Shown here one piece after another: positions 1 through 10,690 of a DNA stretch of 64,000 nt. The position numbers and the translations under genes are program-made. The stretch is from Druceiella hillmani (lineage: Eukaryota; Arthropoda; Insecta; Lepidoptera; Hepialidae): the NCBI GenBank assembly GCA_039881145.1, contig JAYKKI010000088.1:62001-126000 (forward strand), read 5' to 3'. The notes beneath the pieces are model-generated. The model ran no database searches and was not told the DNA's origin. It saw only the letters and a list, made by a program, of their open reading frames with translations. The stretch's first letter is position 1, and every line of letters begins with the position of its first letter.

Positions 1-28
1 CCTAAATCTCGTAAAGTAAACGCTAAAA

Positions 29-529
29 TCTATACATATAATAAAACCGTAACAGACTGAATTCTGTACATAATTTCTGTACAATATATTTTAAAAAGTG
101 TGCTCGATTTAGTATATAGAGTTATAGAAGAAGCCAGAAAACCTGTTTTTAAAATGTTTGTCTGTATATCTGTGTGTAAATTTGTTCTCCAATCACGCGA
201 AATCTACTGGATGGATTTTGATGAAATTTGGTACGGTAATTGTTCATACCCTCAAGCATATAGAAAGTACACTAAACTAAACTGACTTGGTTAATATTAC
301 AATATTGGTATTGCCAACGCCATCTATTAGCCTTTTTGTAAACTTTTTGCTCATAGATATATTACAATATATTATTGTCGACGCCATCTATGATCTAGTA
401 GCGTTTTAATAGACTTTTTGGTCATAGAATTCCGAGACAAAAAACTTAAAAAAAACAAAATTACACAAACAAATTCCTAATAACTTCTTATTCCAAATTC
501 CACGCGAACGAAGTCACAGGTGCAGCTAG
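29..529 (+). mobile_element. Non-autonomous Helitron
   Basis: The element starts with TC (TCTATACATATAATAAAA) after an A and ends with CTAG followed by T at 526-530, which is the Helitron pattern of insertion between A and T. Just before the end is CCACGCGAACGAAGTCACAG, resembling the short GC-rich 3' block common in insect Helitrons, although its stem is degenerate here. There is no Rep or helicase coding sequence in the 501 bp. Inside, 300-425 holds two related segments of about 75 bp, each with a cgccatcta core. The identification rests on the two termini and on remembered similarity to insect repeats. Confidence 0.72.
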
Positions 530-1288
530 TAGAATTTAGAATTATATGTAATGAAATCAATTTTAGAAAACATTAGTAGACAACAATTAAACAAACAGTA
601 TAAGTATTCACACATTAAAGAAGTTCGATACTTCTGGCTCTTAAATTTGTAGGATTAAGAAATTTTAATAGCTTATTTTTCATGACAACATAAACCTATT
701 GCATAAATCTGATTTGTTGGACGAAGAAAGGTCACAACACTAAATTGTAGATTAAATAAATTAAATACCATAAACGCTACGAAAAAATACATTGATACTT
801 TACGGCAGCTGACGTTTGACACGACAAGAAAATAAAACTATATAACGATTTTTTCCGCGTTTTCACTTTATAAATTTACTTTTATAAATTAAAAATTATT
901 CATTTTAGTTAGGTGAACAAATAATCAATTTTTTATTCACCAAATGTAACTAATTCATCGACTTTATAGATTAGCCTAAAATCGATACAATTAATCGATT
1001 TCCGGTCTAAATATATTGCCAGAAGAAAAAAATAAAAAGTTTCGTTTCAAATATTTTTATTTTCTAAATAATAACTCCAAAAAATATTATGATACCCACA
1101 TAATCACAAATAGCGATTTTTTACCTCTTCATTGGAGAGGTTTCACATCCCTACTTTTCCTACACTTTGTTATCATCTCGGTATACTTTACTATCGCTTA
1201 GATTTAAGATGTTAAAACAAGCTATCATAATTTGGATAGTCACTTCTATAATATACATACTTCTGCAATCATAATAATAAAATGGATT

Positions 1289-1290
<2 letters not shown>
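530..1290. other. Gene-free AT-rich stretch
   Basis: No coding frame or recognisable element is visible. The sequence is AT-rich single-copy-looking DNA. Confidence 0.6.
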
Positions 1291-1321
<31 letters not shown>

Positions 1322-1335
1322 TTGTATATATATAT

Positions 1336-1418
<83 letters not shown>
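1291..1418. repeat. (TA)n microsatellite
   Basis: About 128 bp of nearly pure TA dinucleotide, broken by a few C, G and AA interruptions in its first third. Open frames across it on both strands are only Tyr-Ile repeats and are not genes. Confidence 0.95.
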
Positions 1419-1420
<2 letters not shown>

Positions 1421-1775
1421 ACAAAATCGCAAACGAATTAAGGAACCTGTGTTTAAAAAAACGTTGATAGATATTAGATTCTACTAGCAGAAGCCAAAAT
1501 TTTTTTAAATTATTGTCTGTCTTTCTGAAAACATATGAAGCAAAAACTGAAGTTATAGTTTCTGTCCTAGGCCAACATTTAATATACAATTTACTATGCT
1601 AAAACCGTACATTGAATATAGGTTGAATTGAAAAAATTCTAAGTTACAAAAAACTTTTTACTATATTGATTATGTAGTTCAAGATAATAGAAGACAATTT
1701 AACCTCATTTCGTTACACTATTTTTATTATTTGGTCAAAACATTATTACTTATCAATAGATTAAACACTACTTAA
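1419..1775. other. Gene-free stretch
   Basis: No gene or repeat recognised; AT-rich sequence between the microsatellite and the THAP element. Confidence 0.5.
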
Positions 1776-2063
1776 TTGGCTACTCCACAGTTTTCGGAAA
1801 AGTATTTTAAAATTTGCAAATGTTTATTTTATTATATTTTATATTTTATGTATGTGTGTTAGTTTAAATAGAAATAAACATATGTTTTCTTCAATAATTT
1901 GAAAGCGCGCGAAAACAGTCAGTCACGTGACATTTTGAACTGTGACGTCATATTTCAATAAACATAAACTGACAGAAACTAAATAAAAGACTACAACGCA
2001 TTTATTACGTATTTGAGAGGATAGTTTTGAAATTTACATAGCTTTTTCACTGGAATTGTAAAA

Positions 2064-2760
2064 ATGACAAACTACAGGACGTGTGCCGTGCCAATGTGTA
2101 GGAGTACAGCCTTCAAATATCCTGACAAACTGTTTACACACGTTCGTAAATGTTCTAAACGTTAAAAGCGGTGGTTACATTTAGCACGCCAAGACCCGTA
2201 GTTTACATCTGAACTGCGAGTTTCTTTTGTGAAGACCACTTTGATGTAAATATTTATCTAGAAATCAACTTAACTTCCGATCTCCCAGAATATATTAAAC
2301 CTAACTTAACATTTTGTAGGTCTACAAATCATCGACATCTTTCTGGAAGTAAAATTATATTCAACACAGTGTAATTGGTTCTGTCGGTAAAATAGGATTA
2401 AAGCCAGACTGCTGGGCATCGAAATTTGAATGTCAACAAGACACTATAAAAAATACGGCGCCCCCACAGCCTCCATCAACCGTAAGCAAAAGGTGACTTA
2501 ACTTCCAATCTTCCAGAATGTATTAAACTTAACCTAACATTTCGTAGGTCTACAAATTATTGACAACTTTCTGAAAGTAATATTATATTCAACACAGTGT
2601 AATTGGTTCTGTCGGCAAAATAAGAATAAATCCAGACTGTTTTCAACAAACTGTTTTTGATAAATTTCGATGCCCAAAATTTGAATGTCAACAAGACACT
2701 ATAAAAAGTACGGCGCCTCTATAGCCTCGATCAGCCCTGAGCAAAAGATGACGTATAGAC
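2064..2760 (+). pseudogene. THAP zinc-finger protein, broken
   Basis: From the ATG at 2064 the frame reads a THAP (C2CH) start: CAVPMC gives the first two zinc ligands at residues 7 and 12, followed by YPDKLFTHV. The frame hits a stop at 2163-2165 but continues as KRWLHLARQDP, the conserved THAP tryptophan region. A frameshift near 2220 is needed to read FCEDHFDV, the Cys and His that complete the zinc site. Further on, KFECQQDTIKNTAPP at about 2427-2475 looks like the basic tail seen after such domains. The family binds DNA through this finger. A stop, at least one frameshift and an internal duplication make it a pseudogene. No ribonuclease-H-type transposase domain follows. Confidence 0.66.
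2268..2751 (+). repeat. Tandem duplication inside the THAP gene remnant
   Basis: Two head-to-tail copies, about 2268-2495 and 2496-2751, share the run from acttaacttcc through attcaacacagtgtaattgg to gtcaacaagacactataaaa. The second copy carries a roughly 30-bp extra piece (ttttcaacaaactgtttttg and following bases) that partly repeats its own neighbourhood. Confidence 0.8.
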
Positions 2761-3429
2761 ATAATACAAGGAGACATAGTTTCGAAGGAAACCGAAATGC
2801 CAGCAACATCAGACATAACTAGCAATAATGGTAGTAACAATGTTACAATTTTCCAGTTTAAATGGTATAAAAATAGGATAGTATAGGATAGTTTCATCTG
2901 TAGTAGTACCTATTTAAGTAGCTTGTTGTCATACGTATACCGTTAAGTAGTACCTATGTCATACCTAAATAATACCAATTATCCTGATTATTTCAGATTT
3001 TCAGTCCACTACTGAGAAGGATAACTACTTTGCTAATTTTCAAGATCAGTCTCGGAAGCACAAAGAAATTTGCGTTCACAAATGCATCGACTTTGGACAG
3101 ATTTGCACTATCGGCTTTTGTTTATCCTTGATCCATTTCGTGAAACCTTTCATAAGCACAAGATGAAATATTGTTGTAGTTTTAATAACGATCAGCTAAA
3201 CCAAAACACTTCAGTTTATTTTCACAGCAGCAGACGTGTTTGACGTTTTGTTTTGTAAAATGTGACGTCACAATCATGGCAGCCCGCGCGGGGCCGCATT
3301 TCAGTTCGCCTAATCAACAGATAAAAGTTCGCAAATTTATTTTGCAAAAATAAAATATTTACAATTTATTTTAATCCAAAAAAATATTGTTTACCTAGAA
3401 GCTACCATCATATATTATATTTTATTGTT

Positions 3430-4425
3430 ACAATACGGTAGTTGACTCATTCTAAATTTTGATATTTTTCGAACAATATTGTGAAATATATGTTAATTAA
3501 AAACCAGTCTCGAAAAAAATTCAAAAATTTATTGAAAAATAAGCCAGTTGTAGGCTTCTAAATTTGAAGATACAGATAGAGTTAGATATATCCCTGTCTC
3601 TTTTCCTCTCGTAGAATATAATGTGCAATATTAAAAATGACCTCACAATACAGTATTGCCGTCCTTTTCGAAAGGTTAAATTTAAACTTTTATAACTCGG
3701 TCAACTTTTAAGATTATTAAAAAAAACAGTGAGCCGTCACGGGACGCCTGGCAGATGTGAAACATCGTGTTCGTACAAGTAATCTGCATAAAAAACAAGT
3801 AATATGCATAGAAGATTATTACAGGAACTAAATATAGTATAATGAAAAAATAAAGTATTACGAATTTCTTACAGAAAATGGTGACTTTATTTAATAAATA
3901 TTTATTTACAATTAATACAAAAATAATAAAGCACAGGTTATGTGTACCGTAGTAAACAACAGCGTCGAACTGAGTGAGGAGAGGGTCGCGTAGTCGGTTG
4001 CGCATGGCGACACGTCGCCATACCGTACACTCTACTACATATAGACTATATATACCTTAGTATATCGTGGCGACCCGTCGCCACGCCAACGATCCGGTTT
4101 ATACCTGCGCCTATAGATGTTTCACATCAATAAAGCACAGGTTATGTGTACCGTAGTAAACAACAGCGTCGAACTGAGTGAGGGGGTCGCGTAGTCGGTT
4201 GCGCATGGCGACACGTCGCCATACCGTACACTCTACTACATATAGACTATATATATACCTTAGTATAACGTGGCGACCCGTCGTCACGGCAAGCGTCGCC
4301 ATGCCAACGATCCGGTTTATACCTACGCCTATAGATGTTTCACATCAAAACTTTTCACTCTTCATCAGCTTGTACCTTGAAATTATAATTAATGAAATAA
4401 AAAAAAATTAGTCAAATACCCAACT
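3430..4425 (+). mobile_element. Dispersed repeat family R1, interrupted copy
   Basis: 3430-3726 and 4347-4425 together match the uninterrupted R1 copy at 53035-53405 from its start (acaatacggtagttgactc) to its end (gtcaaatacccaa). The match is broken exactly where a palindrome-rich element sits at 3727-4346. The outer ends are loosely inverted (GGTAGTTGACTC against GGTATTTGACTA). I find no coding sequence. Type unknown; a MITE is the simplest guess. Confidence 0.7.
3727..4346 (-). mobile_element. Palindrome-rich element R3, copy with duplicated head
   Basis: This is the reverse complement of the element at 5163-5568, sharing both ends: GATGTGAAACATC at the head and CATCTGCCAGGCGTCCCGTG...CTCACTG at the tail. 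The head module (GATGTGAAACATC to the CTTTATT block, about 205 bp) is present twice in tandem, 4130-4346 and 3925-4129. Each module holds GC-rich hairpins such as ATGGCGAC-ac-GTCGCCAT and GTGGCGAC-cc-GTCGCCAC plus a TATATA run. It lies inside an R1 repeat. Class unknown; an LTR-like or MITE-like unit is possible. Confidence 0.65.
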
Positions 4426-5162
4426 GCCAAGTAGCCAATTATTTAATAGCGACATCTGTTTATTTTATAAACAAACGTCATAATCTCTGCAATAAAACAT
4501 AGTTATAAAATTTTCCAATAGATGGCGGTAACTACATTATTTAAAATAAAACGTAATTTTATAATTTAGTAACAAATATATTATTTAAATATTAGTAACG
4601 GCAGTATTACCATCATCTATCAAAATCTAGGGCACTGTCTTGGGTGCAGCTTAGAAGAAAAAAAATTCAATATTTAAAAATATATAATTTCTAAGTCCTT
4701 TCACGAAGAGCAGGCAGAATTTATAATATTAAAATTAACACAGACCAGTAAAATTAAGATGATAACTATATTTGTTTTTATCTTCTTTACGGAAAACTAT
4801 TTATACGACTAAGCTGTTGCTGGTGTGTTATGCGTTATTTACTGAGCAATATTTGAATAGGTTACCATATAACCATGTTTTATCAAAACAGCTCTGACCA
4901 GAGACATTCAAAATAAAATGACTCAGAATAGAATAGTCATCCGAGCTTATAATATATTAGAAAAATGCGTGGAAGCATAGTTAATGCAGAATGCTATCAG
5001 CGCCATCTGGTGATAAATTAATAAACTTTTAATTACTCTACTGTCATTTGTTACAATAAAAACAAAATTTAAATTTTCTTTCAAGTAAATAAAAGAAAAC
5101 AATGAAATAATTCACTTCCCACGCTTATTTCTTTGCTTACTATGCTTATTTAAAGTGTTATT
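4426..5162. other. Gene-free stretch with a dispersed fragment
   Basis: No gene seen. 4985-5052 (gctatcagcgccatctggtg and following) is similar to 45890-45960, so at least this piece is repetitive. The motif gccatct or its complement recurs at 4526, 4996 and elsewhere in the window. Confidence 0.5.
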
Positions 5163-5568
5163 GATGTGAAATATCTATAGGTGCAGGTATAAACCGGATC
5201 GTTGGCGTGGTGACGTCTGCCGTGGCGACGGGTCGCCACGCTATACTAAGGTATATATATATAGTCTATATGTAGTAGAGTGTACGGTAGGGCGACGCGT
5301 CGCCATGCGCAACCGACTACGCGACCCCCTCGTCACTCAGTTCGACGATGTCGTTTACTACGGTACACATAACCTGTGCTTTATTATTTTTGTGTTAATT
5401 GTAAATAAATGTTTATTAAATAAAGTCACCATTTTATGTAAGAAATTCGTAATACTTTATTTTTTCATTATGCTATATTTAGTTCCTGTAATAATCTTGT
5501 CTTTTATGCATATTACTTGTACGAACACGATGTTTCACATCTGCCAGGCGTCCCGTGACGGCTCACTG
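5163..5568 (+). mobile_element. Palindrome-rich element R3, single-unit copy
   Basis: A 406-bp unit starting GATGTGAAATATC and ending GTCCCGTGACGGCTCACTG before a T-rich tract. A near-inverted 13-mer, GATGTTTCACATC, lies 27 bp before the end, so a TG..CA-like LTR boundary there is conceivable. Internal features: the hairpin GTGGCGACGGGTCGCCAC, a TATATATATA run at about 5250, a second hairpin GGCGACGCGTCGCC, and AATAAA sites around 5420. The open frame across its right part (about 100 codons) has no family resemblance and is probably incidental. Confidence 0.62.
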
Positions 5569-5794
5569 TTTTTATTTTTTATTAGGAATTTTGAAGTAAT
5601 ATTATCGATTTAAATTTTTTTTTATATAATAATTAGAATTGAATATTGCTTCTAAAAAAATTACACCATACTTGACCACGATTGCTGTTTGTGCAAATAC
5701 TTGAACCCCAATAATCTATATTTGAAAATTAAATTCTGCCATATTTATAACATGGCCTGCCTTGAATTATTTCTTCCCTTTTTCAACTGTACTT
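5569..5794. other. Short unassigned stretch
   Basis: AT-rich sequence between R3 and the long array; nothing recognised. Confidence 0.4.
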
Positions 5795-8700
5795 TTTCAT
5801 ATTCCGCCATAATTTATTTACTGGAAGCCCTGTGTTATAATTCTATCCGTTTCGCTAGAACAAAAATACGCTGACATTGACACATGCGTAACCAAAAGTT
5901 CCTGTGATATGGCGGTTTGAACGTTTTTAGAGACATCCACGTTTTTTGGACGTTCCTCGTTGTCGTAATCTTTTATAGGTATTCAAAAGCAAAAATTAAC
6001 CCTATAATTTCTTCATGTCTGTTCGTTTGTCTGTCTATCCCAAAGTACCATCCCAATTACAACAGTGTAATCTGGAAGCCCTGTGTTATAATTCTATCTG
6101 TTTCGTAAAAACAAAAATACGCCGACATTGACACATGCGTAATCAAAAGTTGTTGTGATATGGGGCTTTGAACGTTTTTAGTGATATCTACGTTTTTTGG
6201 ACTTTCCTAATTGTCGTAATCTTTTATAGAGTTCCGCATTCAAAAGCAAAAATTAACCCTGTAATTTCTTCATGTTCGTTCGTCTGTCTATCCCAATGTA
6301 CCATCCCAATTATAACAGTGTAATCTGGAAGCCCTGTGTTATAATTTTATCTGTTTCGCTAGAACAAAAATACGCCGACATTGACACATGCGTAATCAAA
6401 AGTTGTTGTGATATGGCGCTTTGAACGTTTTTAGTGATATCTACGTTTTTTGGACGCTCCTAATTGTCGTAATCTTTTATAGAGTTCCGCATTCAAAATA
6501 AAAAATTAACCCTGTAATTTCTTCATGTTCGTTCGTCTGTCTATCCCAATGTACCATCCCAAATATAACAGTGTAATCTGGAAGCCCTGTGTTATAATTT
6601 TATCTGTTTCGCTAGAACAAAAATACGCCGACATTGACACATGCGTAATCAAAAGTTGTTGTGATATGGCGCTTTGAACGTTTTTAGTGATATCTACGTT
6701 TTTTGGACGCTCCTAATTGTCGTAATCTTTTATAGAGTTCCGCATTCAAAATAAAAAATTAACCCTGTAATTTCTTCATGTTCGTTCGTCTGTCTATCCC
6801 AATGTACCATCCCAAATATAACAGTGTAATCTGGAAGCCCTGTGTTATAATTTTATCTGTTTCGCTAGAACAAAAATACGCCGACATTGACACATGCGTA
6901 ATCAAAAGTTGTTGTGATATGGCGCTTTGAACGTTTTTAGTGATATCTACGTTTTTTGGACGCTCCTAATTGTCGTAATCTTTTATAGAGTTCCGCATTC
7001 AAAATAAAAAATTAACCCTGTAATTTCTTCATGTTCGTTCGTCTGTCTATCCCAATGTACCATCCCAAATATAACAGTGTAATCTGGAAGCCCTGTGTTA
7101 TAATTTTATCTGTTTCGCTAGAACAAAAATACGCCGACATTGACACATGCGTAATCAAAAGTTGTTGTGATATGGCGCTTTGAACGTTTTTAGTGATATC
7201 TACGTTTTTTGGACGCTCCTAATTGTCGTAATCTTTTATAGAGTTCCGCATTCAAAATAAAAAATTAACCCTGTAATTTCTTCATGTTCGTTCGTCTGTC
7301 TATCTCAATGTACCATCCCAATTATAACAGTGTAATCTGGAAGCCCTGTGTTATAATTTTATCTGTTTCGCTAGACATTGACACATGCGTAATCAAAAGT
7401 TGTTGTGATATGGCGCTTTGAACGTTTTTAGTGATATCTACGTTTTTTGGACGCTCCTAATTGTCGTAATCTTTTATAGAGTTCCGCATTCAAAATAAAA
7501 AATTAACCCTGTAATTTCTTCATGTTCGTTCGTCTGTCTATCTCAATGTACCATCCCAATTATAACAGTGTAATCTGGAAGCCCTGTGTTATAATTTTAT
7601 CTGTTTCACTCGACATTGACACATGCGTAATCAAAAGTTTGTGAAATGGCGGTTTGAACGTTTTTAGTGATATCTACGTTTTTTGGACGCTCCTAATTGT
7701 CGTAATCTTTTATAGAGTTCCGCATTCAAAATCAAAAATTAACCCTGTAATTTCTTCATGTTCGTTCGTCTGTCTATCTCAATGTACCATCCCAATTATA
7801 ACAGTGTAATCTGGAAGCCCTGTGTTATAATTTTATCTGTTTCGCTAGACATTGACACATGCGTAATCAAAAGTTGTTGTGATATGGCCCTTTGAACGTT
7901 TTTAGTGATATCTACGTTTTTTGGACGCTCCTAATTGTCGTAATCTTTTATAGAGTTCCGCATTCAAAATAAAAAATTAACCCTGTAATTTCTTCATGTT
8001 CGTTCGTCTGTCTATCTCAATGTACCATCCCAATTATAACAGTGTAATCTGGAAGCCCTGTGTTATAATTTTATCTGTTTCGCTAGAACAAAAATACGCC
8101 GACATTGACACATGCGTAATCAAAAGTTGTTGTGATATGGCGCTTTGAACGTTTTTAGTGATATCTACGTTTTTTGGACGCTCCTAATTGTCGTAATCTT
8201 TTATAGAGTTCCGCATTCAAAATAAAAAATTAACCCTGTAATTTCTTCATGTTCGTTCGTCTGTCTATCTCAATGTACCATCCCAATTATAACAGTGTAA
8301 TCTGGAAGCCCTGTGTTATAATTTTATCTGTTTCGCTAGACATTGACACATGCGTAATCAAAAGTTGTTGTGATATGGCGCTTTGAACGTTTTTAGTGAT
8401 ATCTACGTTTTTTGGACGCTCCTAATTGTCGTAATCTTTTATAGAGTTCCGCATTCAAAATCAAAAATTAACCCTATAGTTTCTTCATGTTCGTTCGTCT
8501 GTCTATCTCAATGTACCATCCCAATTATAACAGTGTAATCTGGAAGCCCTGTGTTATAATTTTATCTGTTTCGCTAGACATTGACACATGCGTAATCAAA
8601 AGTTTGTGAAATGGCGGTTTGAACGTTTTTAGTGATATCTACGTTTTTTGGACGCTCCTAATTGTCGTAATCTTTTATAGAGTTCCGCATTCAAAATCAA

Positions 8701-9485
8701 AAATTAACCCTGTAATTTCTTCATGTTCGTTCGTCTGTCTATCTCAATGTACCATCCCAATTATAACAGTGTAATCTGGAAGCCCTGTGTTATAATTTTA
8801 TCTGTTTCGCTAGACATTGACACATGCGTAATCAAAAGTTGTTGTGATATGGCGCTTTGAACGTTTTTAGTGATATCTACGTTTTTTGGACGCTCCTAAT
8901 TGTCGTAATCTTTTATAGAGTTCCGCATTCAAAATAAAAAATTAACCCTGTAATTTCTTCATGTTCGTTCGTCTGTCTATCTCAATGTACCATCCCAATT
9001 ATAACAGTGTAATCTGGAAGCCCTGTGTTATAATTTTATCTGTTTCGCTAGACATTGACACATGCGTAATCAAAAGTTGTTGTGATATGGCGCTTTGAAC
9101 GTTTTTAGTGATATCTACGTTTTTTGGACGCTCCTAATTGTCGTAATCTTTTATAGAGTTCCGCATTCAAAATAAAAAATTAACCCTATAATTTCTTCAT
9201 GTTCGTTCGTCTGTCTATCTCAATGTACCATCCCAATTATAACAGTGTAATCTGGAAGCCCTGTGTTATAATTTTATCTGTTTCGCTAGACATTGACACA
9301 TGCGTAATCAAAAGTTTGTGAAATGGCGGTTTGAACGTTTTTAGTGATATCTACGTTTTTTGGACGCTCCTAATTGTCGTAATCTTTTATAGAGTTCCGC
9401 ATTCAAAAGTAAAAATTAACCCTGTAATTTCTTCATGTCCGTTCGTTTGTCTGTCCATCCCAATATGTTGTAATGTACCATCCGA
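5795..9485 (+). repeat. Tandem array A, 236-253 bp unit, about 15 copies
   Basis: The marker cacatgcgtaa recurs at 5881, 6132, 6385, 6638, 6891, 7144, 7382, 7620, 7856, 8109, 8347, 8585, 8821, 9059 and 9297. Early spacings are 251-253 bp. Later ones are mostly 238 or 236, because aacaaaaatacgccg is missing and, in some units, a further 2 bp near aagtttgtgaaatgg. The outermost units are the most diverged. Each unit contains tgttcgttcgtctgtctatc, a stretch typical of dispersed insect repeats, so the array probably grew out of a transposable element copy. Short open frames in it are not genes. Confidence 0.95.
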
Positions 9486-9978
9486 ACATGTCTTCGCCAA
9501 TTGTACTTGTTTCCTTGCTTCTCTGAAGTAATCTTTCGCAATACTTCCACATGAAAAGGTTCAGCGTAAAATCTCCTGTCTATGATCCGAAACACTTGAG
9601 CACTGGCAGGATTGTATAAAACTTAATGTCACGTATGTTACGAACCTTATAAAACTTAATGGCGCGTATGTTATGAACATATCATATTACCTTTTGAAGG
9701 ACCTTACTTACGTAGCAAGAAAGATTTACTGCCCGCTCATCCACTCAGCACATCCTGGTTAAAACGGATACAAAGGACTCCTTTCATTAAATTCAAGGAA
9801 GTCCCAGTTAAATATTCAAATATCCAGGAGAAGATGTACTGGCCATCTACGTACTTATGCACATAGTCGCTAATGAGGGATTCATTATGAGTGTATATAC
9901 CAAGTTTCAGCGTAACTGCGTCATTAACCACTGAGCTATCATTGATCAAGCAACTTTTTTTAGAAGAAATCATCGTCT
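9486..9978. other. Region upstream of the mariner remnant
   Basis: No gene. It may include the 5' untranslated part of the mariner element that starts coding at 9979, but I could not find a convincing left terminal repeat. Confidence 0.4.
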
Positions 9979-10690
9979 ATGGAGGAAATCGAATTTCGAG
10001 CTGTCATTAAATTCCTGACAAAGCAATGAAAAAGACAAGTCATATTGAGCTAAATGTCAACGAGTTACGGGGACTCTTGCCCTAGTAAAGCCATAATCTA
10101 AAAGTTAAATAATCTCTTTAAACAAGGCTGAGATTCGATCGAAGACGAGGCCACCTCCTCGGATATTGTGGAAAGAGTTGTAAAACTTGTATAGTAAGAT
10201 GCTCGAATAAAAAAGAAGAAGCAGTTGAGAGAGATGAATGAAGTGTCTTCTACGATCATTTTAAATATTCTGCAAGACCATCTTGGTATGTCAAGGCAGC
10301 GCAAAATAGGTGCTGAGAAAGCGCACACCGTCCCAAAAGCAACAACGTGACGAATATTCACCCTACTTTTTGGATAAATCTGTAGAGAGGATAAGGATGA
10401 AATGTTGAGCCTAATTGTTATGGCTGATGAAACTTGAGTTCATTGTTATGAACATGAATCCAAGCAGTAGTCCATGCAGTGGTATAAAAAGGGTACCCCA
10501 CCCCCCTAAGAAGTTCATGGTGCCGCAATCGGCTGAAAAAGTCATGACAACGATATTCTGGGACACAGAGGGTATCTAGCTCATTGACTTCAAAGATGTT
10601 TCTGTAACGGGAGAGTACTATACTGGTTTACTGAAGTAGCTTATGGAAGTATTGAAAAAGAAAAAGAGAAAGAACTAAAGGCTATTTCGA
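9979..10690 (+). pseudogene. Mariner transposase, broken and 3'-truncated
   Basis: The frame from the ATG at 9979 reads MEEIEFRAVIKFLTKQ, the typical start of a mariner transposase. It continues through stops to FKQG*DSIEDEATSSDIVE (about 10117-10170), the DNA-binding half, and NILQDHLGMSRQRKIGAEK, the GMSK-type linker. The first catalytic Asp is in MADET at 10426-10428, followed by YEHESKQ*SMQWYKKGTPPP and a frame ending in FWDTEGI and GEYYTGLL. The later HHDNAPAH-type Asp and the third Asp are absent, so the copy stops after roughly two thirds of the usual 340-350 residues. Several in-frame stops and an indel show it is long dead. Confidence 0.85.

Larger units (their letters stand above)
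1776..3429 (+). mobile_element. Decayed THAP-encoding DNA element, copy 1
   Basis: This stretch carries a THAP zinc-finger gene remnant that begins about 290 bp inside the left end, similar to the 250 bp seen in the second THAP element at 42778-43925. Both elements have a CG-rich block with tgacgtca near the left side (1903-1950 here) and a second such block in inverted position near the right side (3262-3300). The proposed left end AATTGGCTACTCCACAG resembles, inverted, a sequence at 4426-4441, but the true right end is uncertain because other repeats follow. THAP domains occur in P-element-type transposases and in host proteins. No transposase catalytic region is seen, so autonomy is lost. 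Confidence 0.42.

Noticed and set aside
1160..1589. Overlapping open frames of 69-100 codons on both strands
   Set aside because: They are Tyr-Ile translations of the (TA)n microsatellite.
4347..4400. CTGATGA...GAAA on the minus strand of R1 (ctgatgaagagtgaaa) as a hammerhead ribozyme core
   Set aside because: Only five bases lie between the two conserved boxes and they cannot form stem II; the flanks give no stems I and III.
5163..5568. R3 as a promoter with TATA box and arthropod initiator (tcactcagttcg)
   Set aside because: The TATA-like run is about 87 bp from the TCAGT, far more than the usual 30 bp, so a promoter is not supported by spacing.
5795..9485. A CRISPR-like array of repeats and spacers
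   Set aside because: Whole units repeat without unique spacers, unit length is 236-253 bp and the DNA is eukaryotic; ordinary tandem repeats explain it. The same applies to the 23-bp and 26-bp arrays.
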